NCBI GenBank assembly: GCA_021272315.1
Contig: JAJSLI010000030.1
Span: 1-64,000 of the forward strand
Direction: 5' to 3'
DNA from: Methylacidiphilales bacterium
GTDB lineage: Bacteria > Verrucomicrobiota > Verrucomicrobiia > Methylacidiphilales > UBA1321
Length of the DNA stretch: 64,000 nucleotides
This document shows positions 37,328-47,746 of this stretch, in pieces (the stretch's first letter is position 1; every line of letters begins with the position of its first letter). A model generated the notes under the pieces. It was not told the origin of the DNA and searched no databases. It was given only the letters and a program-made list of their open reading frames with translations. A program made the position numbers and the translations under genes.

Positions 37328-38584
37328 CTATTCATACCGCAAAGCCTGTGCCGGGGCCAGCTTGGCCGCGCTCAGCGCCGGGACCAGCGCCGCCAGCACG
37401 CAGATCGCCACGGCGGAGACCGCGATGGTGGTCACGACGATAGGATCGATCACTGCGGGGATATCCGATGTTCCGTAAACCGAGCTGGCGAAGACCTGGA
37501 CGTGAAACCGGTGCAGCAGGAAGTCGTGGAACGGGTTCCGGTAGAAGAGCAGCACCAGGCCGAGGGCCGTCCCTGTCAACGACCCGATGAGGCCGACGAC
37601 GAAGCCGTGGAGCAGGAACACGCCACAGACCTGTTTGTCGGTGGCGCCGAGCGCCTTCATCAGCCCGATCTCGCGCGATTTTTGCACCGTGATCGTGATC
37701 AGCGTGCTGCAGACCCCGAACGAGGCAACGATCATCACGAGGTAGAGAATGATGGCCATGGTCACCCGCTCGACCTGGATGGCGTTGAAGAAATCCCGGT
37801 TGTCATCCATCCAAGTGTGGGCGTTGAGGGTCGGCGGCAGGGCGTGGTTGATCTCGGCCTTCACCGCGTCCGCTTGGGTGGGGTCCTTGATTTGCACCGA
37901 GATGCCGTGAACGGAATCTCCCATGCCATAGAGGCGCTGGGCCATTTCGGTTGAGACAAGGAGGAAGTTGAGGTCGTAATCGAACTGGCCGGTTTCGAAA
38001 ACTCCCCGGATGATCGGTTCCTCCGGCAGCGGCAGGTCGACCGGCTTGCCCGGGGGATGATCGGCCATGGCATTGAGCATGGCCGGTCCGTAGATGTCGA
38101 TCTTGTCGCCGGGGAAGGCCCCGTTGCGTTTGGCCCACTCGATTCCGACGAGGACCGAATCGCCCTCCAGCTCGTAGTCGCCCATCTTGACGTATTGCTT
38201 GAGCGGCAGCACCGGGTCGTCCCCCATTTCCGGCGCGCTCTTGACGTAGGCCGGGGACATGACGTTGTTGTGCCTGACCAGGACCGGTCCCTGGATGATG
38301 GTCCCCGCCGCCGTCACGCCGGGCAGTTTTTTGATCAGGGCGATGGCCTTGTCGTAATCGTAGAGCACGGTGCCGTCGGCCATGGTGACCTTGATCGGGG
38401 CGTTGAAGCCGATGATCCGCTTGGCCAGCTCCTGGCCGAATCCGGTCATGACCGACAGCACGATGATGAGGACCGCCACGCCCAGGGTCACCCCCAGGAA
38501 CGAGATCACCGTAATCACCGAGACGAACGAGCGTCGCGGGCGCAGGTAACGCAGCGCCATGAAAAGTTCCACCGGCCATTCCAT
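37328..38584 (-). CDS. LolC/LolE-family lipoprotein-releasing ABC permease
   Basis: Inner-membrane permease that extracts outer-membrane lipoproteins for LolA. The 418 residues start MEWPVELFMALRYLRPRRSF with the family N-terminus. The first membrane helix is VITVISFLGVTLGVAVLIIVLSVMTGF, then a periplasmic MacB-like domain (about 55-270) and three C-terminal helices (IILYLVMIVASFGVCSTLI). It ends PAQALRYE, as LolC/E do. The EIGLMKALGA loop contacts the ATPase. No lolD ATPase gene is adjacent, so it must be elsewhere. C or E cannot be assigned. Confidence 0.92.
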   Translation of the reverse strand: MEWPVELFMALRYLRPRRSFVSVITVISFLGVTLGVAVLIIVLSVMTGFGQELAKRIIGFNAPIKVTMADGTVLYDYDKAIALIKKLPGVTAAGTIIQGPVLVRHNNVMSPAYVKSAPEMGDDPVLPLKQYVKMGDYELEGDSVLVGIEWAKRNGAFPGDKIDIYGPAMLNAMADHPPGKPVDLPLPEEPIIRGVFETGQFDYDLNFLLVSTEMAQRLYGMGDSVHGISVQIKDPTQADAVKAEINHALPPTLNAHTWMDDNRDFFNAIQVERVTMAIILYLVMIVASFGVCSTLITITVQKSREIGLMKALGATDKQVCGVFLLHGFVVGLIGSLTGTALGLVLLFYRNPFHDFLLHRFHVQVFASSVYGTSDIPAVIDPIVVTTIAVSAVAICVLAALVPALSAAKLAPAQALRYE

Positions 38585-38682
38585 CCGGACAAGCTAGAGT
38601 GTGATATCGAAGAGGACAAGGCCGCGTGGCGTGTCGCTTGGGGTCTTGCCATCCCATCCAAACCCGGTAGGTTGGATTCACC

Positions 38683-39246
38683 ATGAGGATGGGCCTCGTT
38701 GTCGCCGTTTGGCTGGGAGTCGCCATGCTGTCCGTTTCGTCCCTGCGCGCCGATCCGATAACGAACCAAACGTTGTCCAATCTCAACGACCAGGTGAGCG
38801 ACGCCCAGAAGCAGGTCGACAAAGCCAGGGACAAATTCGATTCGGCGGCCGACGATGCCGCTTCCGGCATGGCCTCCTCTGACCGATCGGACTGGCGGCA
38901 TTCCGTTTCCGGGATCGACAACCTCGTCGACCAGGCGGGCAGGGACAAGAAAAGCTCCTCCTATTACACCCAGGTCCAGAAAAACATCTCGGCCCAGAGC
39001 GCCGCGCTCAAGCAGCAGGTCAAGCCGGGCGATAGTTCGGGGGTCTCATCCGCGCTCGCCGATCTCGTCCAAGCCTGCGCCAATCTCACGCATACCCAGT
39101 CGAAACTGGCCCTTGCCAGGCAGCAACTGGACACCGAAGAGGATGCCAGCAATCAGAACGGGACCCGGACCGTCGTCAATCCCGGCTTCTCCATCCGCAC
39201 TCAGCGCGATTCCAATAATAATTCGCCGACGCTGCCGCAGCAGTAG
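38683..39246 (+). CDS. Secreted helical (coiled-coil) protein of unknown function
   Basis: The 187 residues begin MRMGLVVAVWLGVAMLSVSS, a signal peptide ending near LRADP. The mature protein is almost wholly helical with heptad-like stretches (LSNLNDQVSDAQKQVDKARD, SAQSAALKQQV, HTQSKLALARQQLD). It ends in a low-complexity Asn/Ser/Gln tail. It resembles a generic periplasmic coiled coil; no family named. It diverges from the lolC/E-type gene, with a 98-bp shared upstream gap. Confidence 0.6.
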   Translation: MRMGLVVAVWLGVAMLSVSSLRADPITNQTLSNLNDQVSDAQKQVDKARDKFDSAADDAASGMASSDRSDWRHSVSGIDNLVDQAGRDKKSSSYYTQVQKNISAQSAALKQQVKPGDSSGVSSALADLVQACANLTHTQSKLALARQQLDTEEDASNQNGTRTVVNPGFSIRTQRDSNNNSPTLPQQ

Positions 39247-39302
39247 CGGCGCGCCGGGCGGTGGAACCCGCGAGCGGCGTGCGCGGGCTACCAATCCTGA
39301 AG

Positions 39303-39692
39303 TCAGCGACGGGGACTATGCGGATAGCGAGCGCATGCCTCCCAAAAGTTATAGGTTCCACTGTTATACGAGGTTCCTCCTCCGAACGCGTCTTCCTGAA
39401 TGGCTCGGATGAATGAACAGGAAAATATCAGCAGAAGGAGCAAAACTTGAATTACCGTCTGGCCAGTTCGATCCGCGAAGAATGTTGATATCCAGAAAGA
39501 GACTCGCGCCAACAGGTAAAACAGTCCGACATAAACTAAGATGCCGAAGAACATGAGTCCCGGAAGGCCTCCCCGTCCTTCTAAAATCGTGAAACCAGCG
39601 TAACAGCAGGGAGCAATTAAAAAACCAAACAAAACCGGGACAAAGATAATGGCCAGTACCATGAAGGCGATGACATAGGCCCTTTGAGGCAT
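39303..39692 (-). CDS. Small membrane protein of unknown function
   Basis: The 129 residues have three hydrophobic helices, about 6-36 (VIAFMVLAIIFVPVLFGFLI), 45-70 (GLMFFGILVYVGLFYLLARV) and 78-95 (VIQVLLLLLIFSCSFI), then a polar C-terminus. No family recognised. It is monocistronic, convergent with the gene at 38683 and divergent from guaA. A lower GC content than its neighbours hints at an accessory gene. Confidence 0.5.
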   Translation of the reverse strand: MPQRAYVIAFMVLAIIFVPVLFGFLIAPCCYAGFTILEGRGGLPGLMFFGILVYVGLFYLLARVSFWISTFFADRTGQTVIQVLLLLLIFSCSFIRAIQEDAFGGGTSYNSGTYNFWEACARYPHSPRR

Positions 39693-39841
39693 GTTTCTAA
39701 TCTAGCGGGTCAACCACCTCTTCCAAGCTCCGAGTCCTACCTTGTCTGCTGTCCGCAGGACCCGTGCGCAGCACAAAAACCTGTTCATCCGGTGAATCCT
39801 GTCTAAAAATCGCACCTTCCCTTTTTAATCCGGTTTCATCC

Positions 39842-41380
<1,539 letters not shown>

Positions 41381-41385
41381 CGGTT

Positions 41386-41676
41386 GAATTTGGACAGGAT
41401 TAACAAGATTAACGGGATTTTTAACAGGAAGGCAGGGAACATTTTTGGATGGGATTAATAAGATTAATAGGATTGCGGCTGCATGGGGACAGGAGGAACG
41501 TAAGGGACTTGAAGGAGAATTTCTGGAACAGGAACCTGGCCATGATCCCCTCGCGAAACGCAGCGATCCCAAACACGTCCTTTCTCCTCACCAAACCAAA
41601 ATCCTCTTAATCATATTAATCCCATCCAAAATTTGCCTTTTCCTCAATCCCGTTAATCTTGTTAATTCCGTCTAAA
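41386..41676. repeat. Inverted pair of GATTAA-type repeats, family E, in the guaA-hisD gap
   Basis: The left arm (41386-41474) has GGATTAACAAGATTAACGGG and TTTTGGATGGGATTAATAAG. The right arm (41598-41676), read on the opposite strand, has the same two blocks in the same order, separated by about 120 bp of unique sequence. A third copy of the GATGGGATTAATATGATTAA block lies at 58172. No gene is believable within the gap (41381-41690). The right arm ends 14 bp before the hisD ATG. Confidence 0.8.
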
Positions 41677-41690
41677 ATTCCCCTGACATC

Positions 41691-42980
41691 ATGAGCACGA
41701 AACCGTGGCGCGTTTTTCGTTACAACGATCCCAAATTCGCAAAGCAGATCGCGTCGCTGGACCGTTATGCCCAGCCGGAACCGGCCCGGGCCGCCGCCGT
41801 GGCCGAGATCATCGCCGAAGTGCGGGAGCACGGCGACGAGGCGCTGGTGAAATTCGCGAAGAAATTCGAGGGAGTTGACCTCGTCCCCGGCGGCCTTTTG
41901 CTGCCGTCGCGGCTGCCGAAGCCGGACGCGCCGGTGGCCGCGGCCATCGATTACGCGATCCGCAACATCCGGGATTTCTCCAAATTCCGCAAACCGCGCG
42001 CCTGGTCCAGGGTCAACCGCGAGGGGGCGGTCGTCGGCGAGAAATACGACCCGCTTGATCGGGTCGGCATCTACGTGCCGGGCGGCACGGCGCCGCTGGT
42101 CTCGACCGCGCTGATGACGGTGACGCTGGCCAAGGAGGCGCGGGTGCGCGAGATCGTCGTGACAACGCCGCCGCCGGTGAACGAGGCGCTCCACTACGCG
42201 CTGCGGATGGCGGGCGCGACGGAAATTTTCCAAGTGGGCGGCGCGCAGGCCATCGCCGCGCTGGCCTACGGTACGGCGAGCATCGCGCGGGTGCAGAAGA
42301 TTTTCGGCCCCGGCAACGCCTGGGTGGTGGAGGCGAAGCGGCAGGTGGTCGGCGCCGTCGCCATCGACCAGTTGCCCGGCCCGAGCGAGGTTGCGGTCAT
42401 CGCGGACGATACGGCGCAGGCCGAGTTCATTGCCGCCGACCTGCTGGCTCAGGCTGAGCACGGCGCGGGCAGCCAGGTGCTTTTTCTCACGCCGTCGGCG
42501 AAGCTGTTGGCGGAGGTGGAGCGCGAGCTGTCCGGCCAGGCGGCCAAGCTCGGGCGCGGCAAACACCTGAACAGCGTGCTGGAAAACGGCTGCACGCTGG
42601 TCCTGGTCGAGGACGTGGGCGAGGCGATCGGGATCGTGGAGGATTTCGCGCCGGAACACCTGAGCCTCGCCATCAAGGACGGGCACCAGTGGGCGGCGCA
42701 CATCCGCAACGCGGGCGCGATTTTCATCGGGAATTTTTCGCCGGTGGCGGCGGGCGATTTCATCGCCGGGCCGAGCCACGTCCTGCCGACGGGTGGCGCG
42801 GCCAAGGCGTTTTCGGGCCTGACCATCGACCAGTTTTTCCGCCGGACCAGCATCGTGGAATATCCGCAGCGGGCGCTTCACCGGGTGAGGCCGCACATCG
42901 AGACGTTCTGCCTGGTGGAGCAGCTCGACGCGCACGCGCGTTCGGTTACCATCCGGTTTGATGAGGGAAATAAAAAATGA
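41691..42980 (+). CDS. hisD: Histidinol dehydrogenase
   Basis: Catalyses the last two steps of histidine synthesis, histidinol to histidine, with NAD and zinc. The 429 residues carry the family signature DRVGIYVPGGTAPLVSTALM, then AQAIAALAYGTASIARVQKI, the catalytic/zinc QAEHGAGSQVL and GPSHVLPTGGAAKAFSGLTI. It overlaps hisB by 4 bp (ATGA), so the two are coupled. The his run continues with an inserted toxin-antitoxin pair and then hisH. Confidence 0.97.
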   Translation: MSTKPWRVFRYNDPKFAKQIASLDRYAQPEPARAAAVAEIIAEVREHGDEALVKFAKKFEGVDLVPGGLLLPSRLPKPDAPVAAAIDYAIRNIRDFSKFRKPRAWSRVNREGAVVGEKYDPLDRVGIYVPGGTAPLVSTALMTVTLAKEARVREIVVTTPPPVNEALHYALRMAGATEIFQVGGAQAIAALAYGTASIARVQKIFGPGNAWVVEAKRQVVGAVAIDQLPGPSEVAVIADDTAQAEFIAADLLAQAEHGAGSQVLFLTPSAKLLAEVERELSGQAAKLGRGKHLNSVLENGCTLVLVEDVGEAIGIVEDFAPEHLSLAIKDGHQWAAHIRNAGAIFIGNFSPVAAGDFIAGPSHVLPTGGAAKAFSGLTIDQFFRRTSIVEYPQRALHRVRPHIETFCLVEQLDAHARSVTIRFDEGNKK

Positions 42981-43603
42981 GTACAGTACGCGACGCCTTT
43001 AGAAAGGTGCGTAATTCGGAAGTTCACCGCAAGACGGGGGAGACCGATATTTCGGTCAAACTGGCCGTGGACGGCAACGGCAGTTCACGGATCGCGACGG
43101 GCATCCCGTTTTTCGACCACATGCTGACGCTCTTCGCGAAACACGCGCTGTTCGACCTGGAGGTCAAGGCGAAGGGCGACGTGGAGGTCGATTTTCATCA
43201 TACGGTGGAGGACGCGGGGATCGTGTTGGGGCAGGCGCTGGCGCGGGCGCTCGGCGACAAGAAGGGGTTGGTCCGCTACGGGAATTTTCACCTGCCGATG
43301 GACGAAACGCTGGTGCGGGTGGCGCTCGATTTCAGTGGGCGTCCGCTGCTGGTCTGGCGCGCGCCGAAAAGCCTTAATTTGAACCGGCTCAAGGCGGGCG
43401 ATTTTCCGGCGCAACTGACCGTCGAGTTCCTGCGCGCGTTCGCGCAGGAGGCTGGCCTGACGCTGCACGTCGAGGTGCTCTATTCGAGCGAGACGCATCA
43501 TCTCATCGAGGCGGTGTTTAAGGGGCTGGCGCGCGCGCTGGAGCAGGCGGTCCACCGCGATCCGCGGGTGAAGGGCATTCCGAGTACGAAGGGGTTGTTG
43601 TAA
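42977..43603 (+). CDS. hisB: Imidazoleglycerol-phosphate dehydratase
   Basis: Dehydrates imidazoleglycerol phosphate to imidazole-acetol phosphate. The 208 residues start MSTVRDAFRKVRNSEVHRKT. GIPFFDHMLTLFAKHALFDL and DFHHTVEDAGIVLGQAL are the first metal-binding pair, and SSETHHLIEAVFKGLARAL is the second. It is monofunctional; the HAD phosphatase domain of E. coli-type HisB is missing. A PHP-type phosphatase at 36027 could supply that step. Confidence 0.97.
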   Translation: MSTVRDAFRKVRNSEVHRKTGETDISVKLAVDGNGSSRIATGIPFFDHMLTLFAKHALFDLEVKAKGDVEVDFHHTVEDAGIVLGQALARALGDKKGLVRYGNFHLPMDETLVRVALDFSGRPLLVWRAPKSLNLNRLKAGDFPAQLTVEFLRAFAQEAGLTLHVEVLYSSETHHLIEAVFKGLARALEQAVHRDPRVKGIPSTKGLL

Positions 43604-43658
43604 ATCGTTTCCTGCGGCAGAAAAAATAATTGGAAAACGTGTTACTCTGTCGTACGGT

Positions 43659-44000
43659 ATGAATCTGACCTTTGTAGAGCAGCCGCTTTTTACCAGGGCG
43701 ATAATAGAACTCATCGACGATAATGATTATAGGCTATTTCAAAATGAAATCAGTCAGGCTCCGGAACGCTGGCCGATGGTTCCAGGCAGTGGCGGCTTGC
43801 GCAAAGCCAGGATGCGCCTTGCCGGGCGGGGCAAGCGCGGTGGAGCGCGGGTACTCTACCTTTATTTTCCCCGGCACGAGACGGTTTGTTTTTATCTCAT
43901 TTATCTGAAAGGCGAGATTGAAGATGTGCCAAAATCAAAAATGAAGGAAATCCGGGACGATGTCCAAAAAATCAAAAAATACTACAAAGAAGAAACGTGA
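43659..44000 (+). CDS. HigB/RelE-superfamily toxin
   Basis: Predicted mRNA-cleaving, ribosome-dependent toxin of 113 residues. The fold-defining block is GSGGLRKARMRLAGRGKRGGARVLYLYF (split here at residues 44-71), then VCFYLIYLKGEIEDVPKSKM, as in HigB-2/RelE-type proteins. It overlaps the following XRE antitoxin gene by 41 bp, the toxin-first order of HigBA pairs. It sits 55 bp after hisB on the same strand, inside the his gene run. Toxicity is inferred. Confidence 0.85.
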   Translation: MNLTFVEQPLFTRAIIELIDDNDYRLFQNEISQAPERWPMVPGSGGLRKARMRLAGRGKRGGARVLYLYFPRHETVCFYLIYLKGEIEDVPKSKMKEIRDDVQKIKKYYKEET

Positions 44001-44319
44001 CTTGGCCACGTTTAATGCCGATCTTTTGCTGGAAAGTCTGCGTGATCATTTGGCCCATCTTGAAGGCAAAAAGAAACTAACCCTGCGCACTTGGACGGTT
44101 TCTGTTCCCGATCCGGTCAAGCCCTTTAAGGCCAAGGAAATCGCGGCCATCCGTGCCGATTTACAATTGAGTCAGCCGGTTTTCGCCAAAGTGCTGAATG
44201 TGCCCGTCGCCACCGCTCGCAGTTGGGAATCCGGGCGTCGCAAACCAACCGGGGCGGCGCTTCGTTTGCTCCAGATCGTCAAAAAATCTCCCGACCTTTT
44301 TTTGAAAACGGCGGCATGA
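43960..44319 (+). CDS. XRE-family antitoxin (HigA-like)
   Basis: The 119-residue partner of the upstream toxin. The basic N-terminus (MSKKSKNTTKKKRD) is followed by a helical linker and a C-terminal XRE helix-turn-helix: KEIAAIRADLQLSQPVFAKV, LNVPVATARSWESGRRKPTG. The HTH probably binds the pair's own promoter region, which here would lie between hisB and the toxin gene. That could modulate read-through into hisH. The first 41 bp overlap the toxin gene, so the two are translationally coupled. Confidence 0.85.
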   Translation: MSKKSKNTTKKKRDLATFNADLLLESLRDHLAHLEGKKKLTLRTWTVSVPDPVKPFKAKEIAAIRADLQLSQPVFAKVLNVPVATARSWESGRRKPTGAALRLLQIVKKSPDLFLKTAA

Positions 44320-44419
44320 CGAAAAAAATCACCCGGCGATGGAAGCGGGAGCCACCGATCACGTTTGGAGCTTGGAAGAAGTGGCTGTGCTGTTAAATTG
44401 AGAATCACACCGCGACCCT

Positions 44420-44620
44420 ATGAGGAAGTATCTTCAAGATTCACGCGAGAGGCCGCGCAAGGAAGGCTTCTTTTACGAATGCTTGAAGTGTGGAGACATC
44501 CTGCCGTCCATAGGTAAGAACAGTCGCTGCACATGCCATAATGTTCTGGTCGATGACGACTATGGCAGAGTGTCTATCCTTGATCCCCTGGCGGTACGCT
44601 CCTTTGAGGAAGTTATATAG
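44420..44620 (+). CDS. Small Cys-rich protein of unknown function
   Basis: The 66-residue product MRKYLQDSRERPRKEGFFYE... carries CLKCG and CTCH, which could form a small zinc site, and an acidic DDDYGR segment. It ends AVRSFEEVI. No family is named with certainty. It stands between the antitoxin and hisH and has more AT-rich codons than neighbours, like a passenger gene with the toxin-antitoxin pair. Confidence 0.5.
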   Translation: MRKYLQDSRERPRKEGFFYECLKCGDILPSIGKNSRCTCHNVLVDDDYGRVSILDPLAVRSFEEVI

Positions 44621-44653
44621 CTTTCCCAGTTTCAAACTGTACCACTCCCCATC

Positions 44654-44683
44654 CTTGGCTAATTTCGAGACAGCTTCTATAGT
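44654..44683 (+). promoter_or_regulatory. Promoter of hisH placed on the ATG
   Basis: The -35 TTGGCT (44655-44660), a 17-bp spacer and the -10 TATAGT (44678-44683) fit a sigma-70-type promoter. The ATG begins 6 nt after the -10, so transcription should start at or next to it and leave no room for a ribosome site. A near-identical copy precedes mutS. Confidence 0.65.
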
Positions 44684-44688
44684 AAACC

Positions 44689-45336
44689 ATGATCGGCATT
44701 GTTGATTACGACATCGGAAATTTGCGCAGCGTGCAGAAGGCGTTTCAGCACGTCGGCGGCGAGGCGGTCTTTGTCCGGACGCCGGAGGAGATCGCGCGGG
44801 TCGACGCGCTGGTGTTGCCGGGCGTCGGCGCGTTCGGCGATTGCGTGCGGTGCCTGGCCAAGTCGGGGATGTGGAACGACGTCCTGGCCTGGGCGAAGTC
44901 GGAGCGGCCCTTTTTCGGGATTTGCGTCGGCTTCCAGATGTTGTTCGAGTCGAGCGAGGAGGCGCCGGGGCAGCCGGGTCTGGGCGTTTTCGCGGGCGAG
45001 GTCCGGCGTTTTTCCGACAAGCACAAGCTGAAGATTCCGCAGATCGGCTGGAACACCGTGACGGTGCGGCAGCCGGGCGTGCCGTTGCTCGCGGAGATCG
45101 CGACGGGCGATTTTTTCTATTTCGTGCACAGCTATTACGTCGCGCCGAAGGACGCGTCGCTGGTGGCGCTGGAAAGCGACTATGGCGACACGTTCACCGC
45201 AGCCATCGCGCGCGGGAACCTGGTGGCCACGCAGTTCCACCCGGAAAAGAGCCAGCGGTCAGGCTTGCAGATGGTGAAGAATTTTGCGGCGCTGAGTGAA
45301 CGCACGGCAGCCGATTCGAAAATCGTAACGGCGTAG
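44689..45336 (+). CDS. hisH: Imidazole glycerol phosphate synthase subunit HisH
   Basis: Glutaminase subunit that supplies ammonia to HisF for imidazole-ring closure. The 215 residues start MIGIVDYDIGNLRSVQKAFQ. LVLPGVGAFGDC and the nucleophile Cys of FFGICVGFQMLFESSEE follow, and QFHPEKSQRSG carries the His/Glu of the triad. HisF is not in the window; hisA is about 1.5 kb downstream across the broken creD. The start has no Shine-Dalgarno sequence and lies on its own promoter, which suggests leaderless translation. Confidence 0.97.
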   Translation: MIGIVDYDIGNLRSVQKAFQHVGGEAVFVRTPEEIARVDALVLPGVGAFGDCVRCLAKSGMWNDVLAWAKSERPFFGICVGFQMLFESSEEAPGQPGLGVFAGEVRRFSDKHKLKIPQIGWNTVTVRQPGVPLLAEIATGDFFYFVHSYYVAPKDASLVALESDYGDTFTAAIARGNLVATQFHPEKSQRSGLQMVKNFAALSERTAADSKIVTA

Positions 45337-45348
45337 GCCTTGGCCCCG

Positions 45349-46732
45349 CTACTCGGACGGATCTCCATACCAGTTTACGTTGCGCGTCACGTACATGACA
45401 GCAGCCAGCGCCAGAACAAGGACAGCGGTGCCGACCAGGAGCGAGTAGTCCTCCAACTGGAGTATGACATAGAGGGCGGCATAGACCGCGGACAAGCCGG
45501 TCATGAGCCCAAGAGCAATGCGCAAGCTGGCCAGAATCCGCGCGCAGTAGGCCGAAATCAACAGGGTGGAGATGCCCGCGGCAATCAAATAGGAGCACCC
45601 AAAGCTGATGAATTCAGATAGGCTCAGTAGCGTGAGATAGAATAGGACCAGCGCAGCGCTCACCAAGCTGTACTGGATGAGGTGCAGCCGCAGCCGGGTC
45701 AAAATTTCAAAAAGGAAAAAGGTGATGAAAATGAGGGCGATAAAGAGGATGCCGTACTTGATTGAGCGTTCGACGGCGCGGTACGAATCAATCAGCGAGA
45801 TGAAACCGACGCCGTAGTAGGAGCTGGTCAAATCGGCCGTGTTGAACGAATCGTCGGCATCGCGCCATTGTTGGGGAAAGTTGCGACCGTAATAGGAAAC
45901 GCGCCAGGTGGCGTCGAATCCCTGCGGGGTAATGGGTCCGTTCAGCGGGTAGAAAGGCGCCGCTGAAGCTCGGATCGGGCCAGGGTGAGGAGAGATGCAC
46001 GGTATTTTCGACTCCGATAGGTGCGAATTGCAGATCCTCGCTGCCGCGCAAGTTGATCTTCAAATGAAAGGGCAGGGGGGCGGTCGGCGGCTTAAAATGA
46101 GTAATGTCAGCATGAATTCCTTGAGGATAAAACTTCAGTGTGCTGCCCGGCAGCAGGGCCAGATCGCTGTCTCCCAAGTGAATGGCGAGAGTTTCCTGCG
46201 CGCCGCGCAGATCATGAATTGGCAAGGCAAGGCTCGCCTGATCCCAGAGGATATCGAATTTGCCGAGCTTAAAGGGCGTGAAATCGGGCGCGGCAAAATC
46301 TCCGGAAAGTTCCAGAGTCGCATCGTAAACGACAGCCTGGTAAATGCCCTTGTGCAACCGCTTGGGCGTGGCCTGACCTTCGATGTTCAGGTGGGTAGGC
46401 AAGAAATAGGCGAGGTCCTGTTGACTGACCTCGGTGTCTTGAAGAATGGTGTGATTCTGGACCAAGACCTCCTTTTTTTCCGTGTAATAAAACCGGTAGG
46501 GGACGATCAAGATCGGACCGATGATCTGTTGATGATTGCCCCATGTGGAGGTGATTTCCTGGGTGGCTTGGTCCCTCCGTTCGAGACGTTCCGTGAGCAG
46601 TCCTTCGACCAGAACGAGAGGGATCAATTGCAGAAGCACGAGAATAACAATACCGGCTACCTTGCCGGGCAGGGCGAAGCGCTTCCAGGTGGATTTGACG
46701 GGCGAAATATGCGGGACGGAAGAATCGTTCAT
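45349..46732 (-). pseudogene. creD: creD (CET inner-membrane protein), frameshifted
   Basis: The N-terminal part (from 46732) reads as CreD: a membrane helix GIVILVLLQLIPLVLVEGLL, then STWGNHQQIIGPILIVPYRF and a large periplasmic domain up to FSGAFLP. One extra base near 45944-45952 (a GGGT run) shifts the frame. The expected continuation LNGPITPQGFDATWRVSYYG and the C-terminal membrane helices to the stop at 45349 lie in the next frame. Together they give about 460 codons, the usual CreD length. It is either a recent pseudogene or a sequencing error. No creBC kinase/regulator is adjacent. Confidence 0.85.
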
Positions 46733-46849
46733 ATGCTTTGTGTTTCAAAGCATGATCGCAACAAGTCAGACCTGACTTACATATTTCACCCTTAGTAACA
46801 AAGTTTATAAATTCTCGACATCTTCCCTCTCAGACCCGATTAGTCTTGG

Positions 46850-47581
46850 ATGCATATTTTTCCAGCCATCGATTTGCGCGGAGGCAAGGTGGTGCGGCTC
46901 GAGCAGGGCCGGGCCGAGGCGCAGACGATTTACGGCGACGATCCGGTGAGCGTGGCAGCGGGTTTTTACGCGGCGGGCGCGCGGTATCTTCACATGGTCG
47001 ACCTCGACGGCGCGTTCACCGGCAAACTGACGAATCTGCGCCTGGTCCGGGCGGTGGCCGAGGCAAGCCCGCTTTTTATCGAGTTGGGGGGCGGGATGCG
47101 GACGGAGGAGGCCATCGCGGAGGCCCTGGAAACGGGGGTGGACCGGGTGGTGGTGGGAACACGAGCGTGCGAGTCGCTTCCGTTCGTGCGGACGGTGGTG
47201 GAAAAATTCGGTGCGGAAAAGATCGCGGTGGGGATCGACGCCAAGGACGGCATCGTTTCGACGCGGGGCTGGACGGCGCCGAGCCGCTGGACCGCGCCTG
47301 AACTGGCCCGCGCGGTGGCAGAGCAGGGCGTGCGGACCCTTATTTACACCGACATCGCCACGGACGGCATGTTCACCGGGCCGAATTTCACGGCGTTGGG
47401 AGAACTGATGGCGGCGGTGCCGAAGACCCGGATCATCGCGTCGGGGGGCGTGGCGACGCGCGAACATGTCCGGAAGTTGCACGCATTGGGCAACCAGATC
47501 GGCGGCGTCATTATCGGCAAGGCGTTATACGACGGGAAACTGAATCTCGCGGACGTCATTAAACAAGTTCAGCCTGCCTGA
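46850..47581 (+). CDS. hisA: ProFAR isomerase HisA
   Basis: Isomerises phosphoribosylformimino-AICAR-phosphate in histidine synthesis (TIM barrel). The 243 residues start MHIFPAIDLRGGKVVRLEQG with the catalytic Asp of AIDLRGGK. HMVDLDGAFTG, ELGGGMRTEEAIAEAL, the second catalytic Asp in IYTDIATDGMFTGPN and IASGGVATREHV follow. It is separated from hisH by the convergent creD remnant. No strong Shine-Dalgarno sequence precedes the ATG. Confidence 0.97.
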   Translation: MHIFPAIDLRGGKVVRLEQGRAEAQTIYGDDPVSVAAGFYAAGARYLHMVDLDGAFTGKLTNLRLVRAVAEASPLFIELGGGMRTEEAIAEALETGVDRVVVGTRACESLPFVRTVVEKFGAEKIAVGIDAKDGIVSTRGWTAPSRWTAPELARAVAEQGVRTLIYTDIATDGMFTGPNFTALGELMAAVPKTRIIASGGVATREHVRKLHALGNQIGGVIIGKALYDGKLNLADVIKQVQPA

Positions 47582-47746
47582 ATTCCCTTTGGAGAAGTCG
47601 GACACATTAAGCGGTGGATGTCGGTTGGTAATAAGATTCCAAAAAGTTGCTCGTCGGTCTTCCGGGCTTGTGCTAATCAGTCACAAATCAAAGCGGCGTA
47701 GGCTCGCTGCTTCGCCAAGAGGTCTGAAAATTAAAGAGGAATTCTT

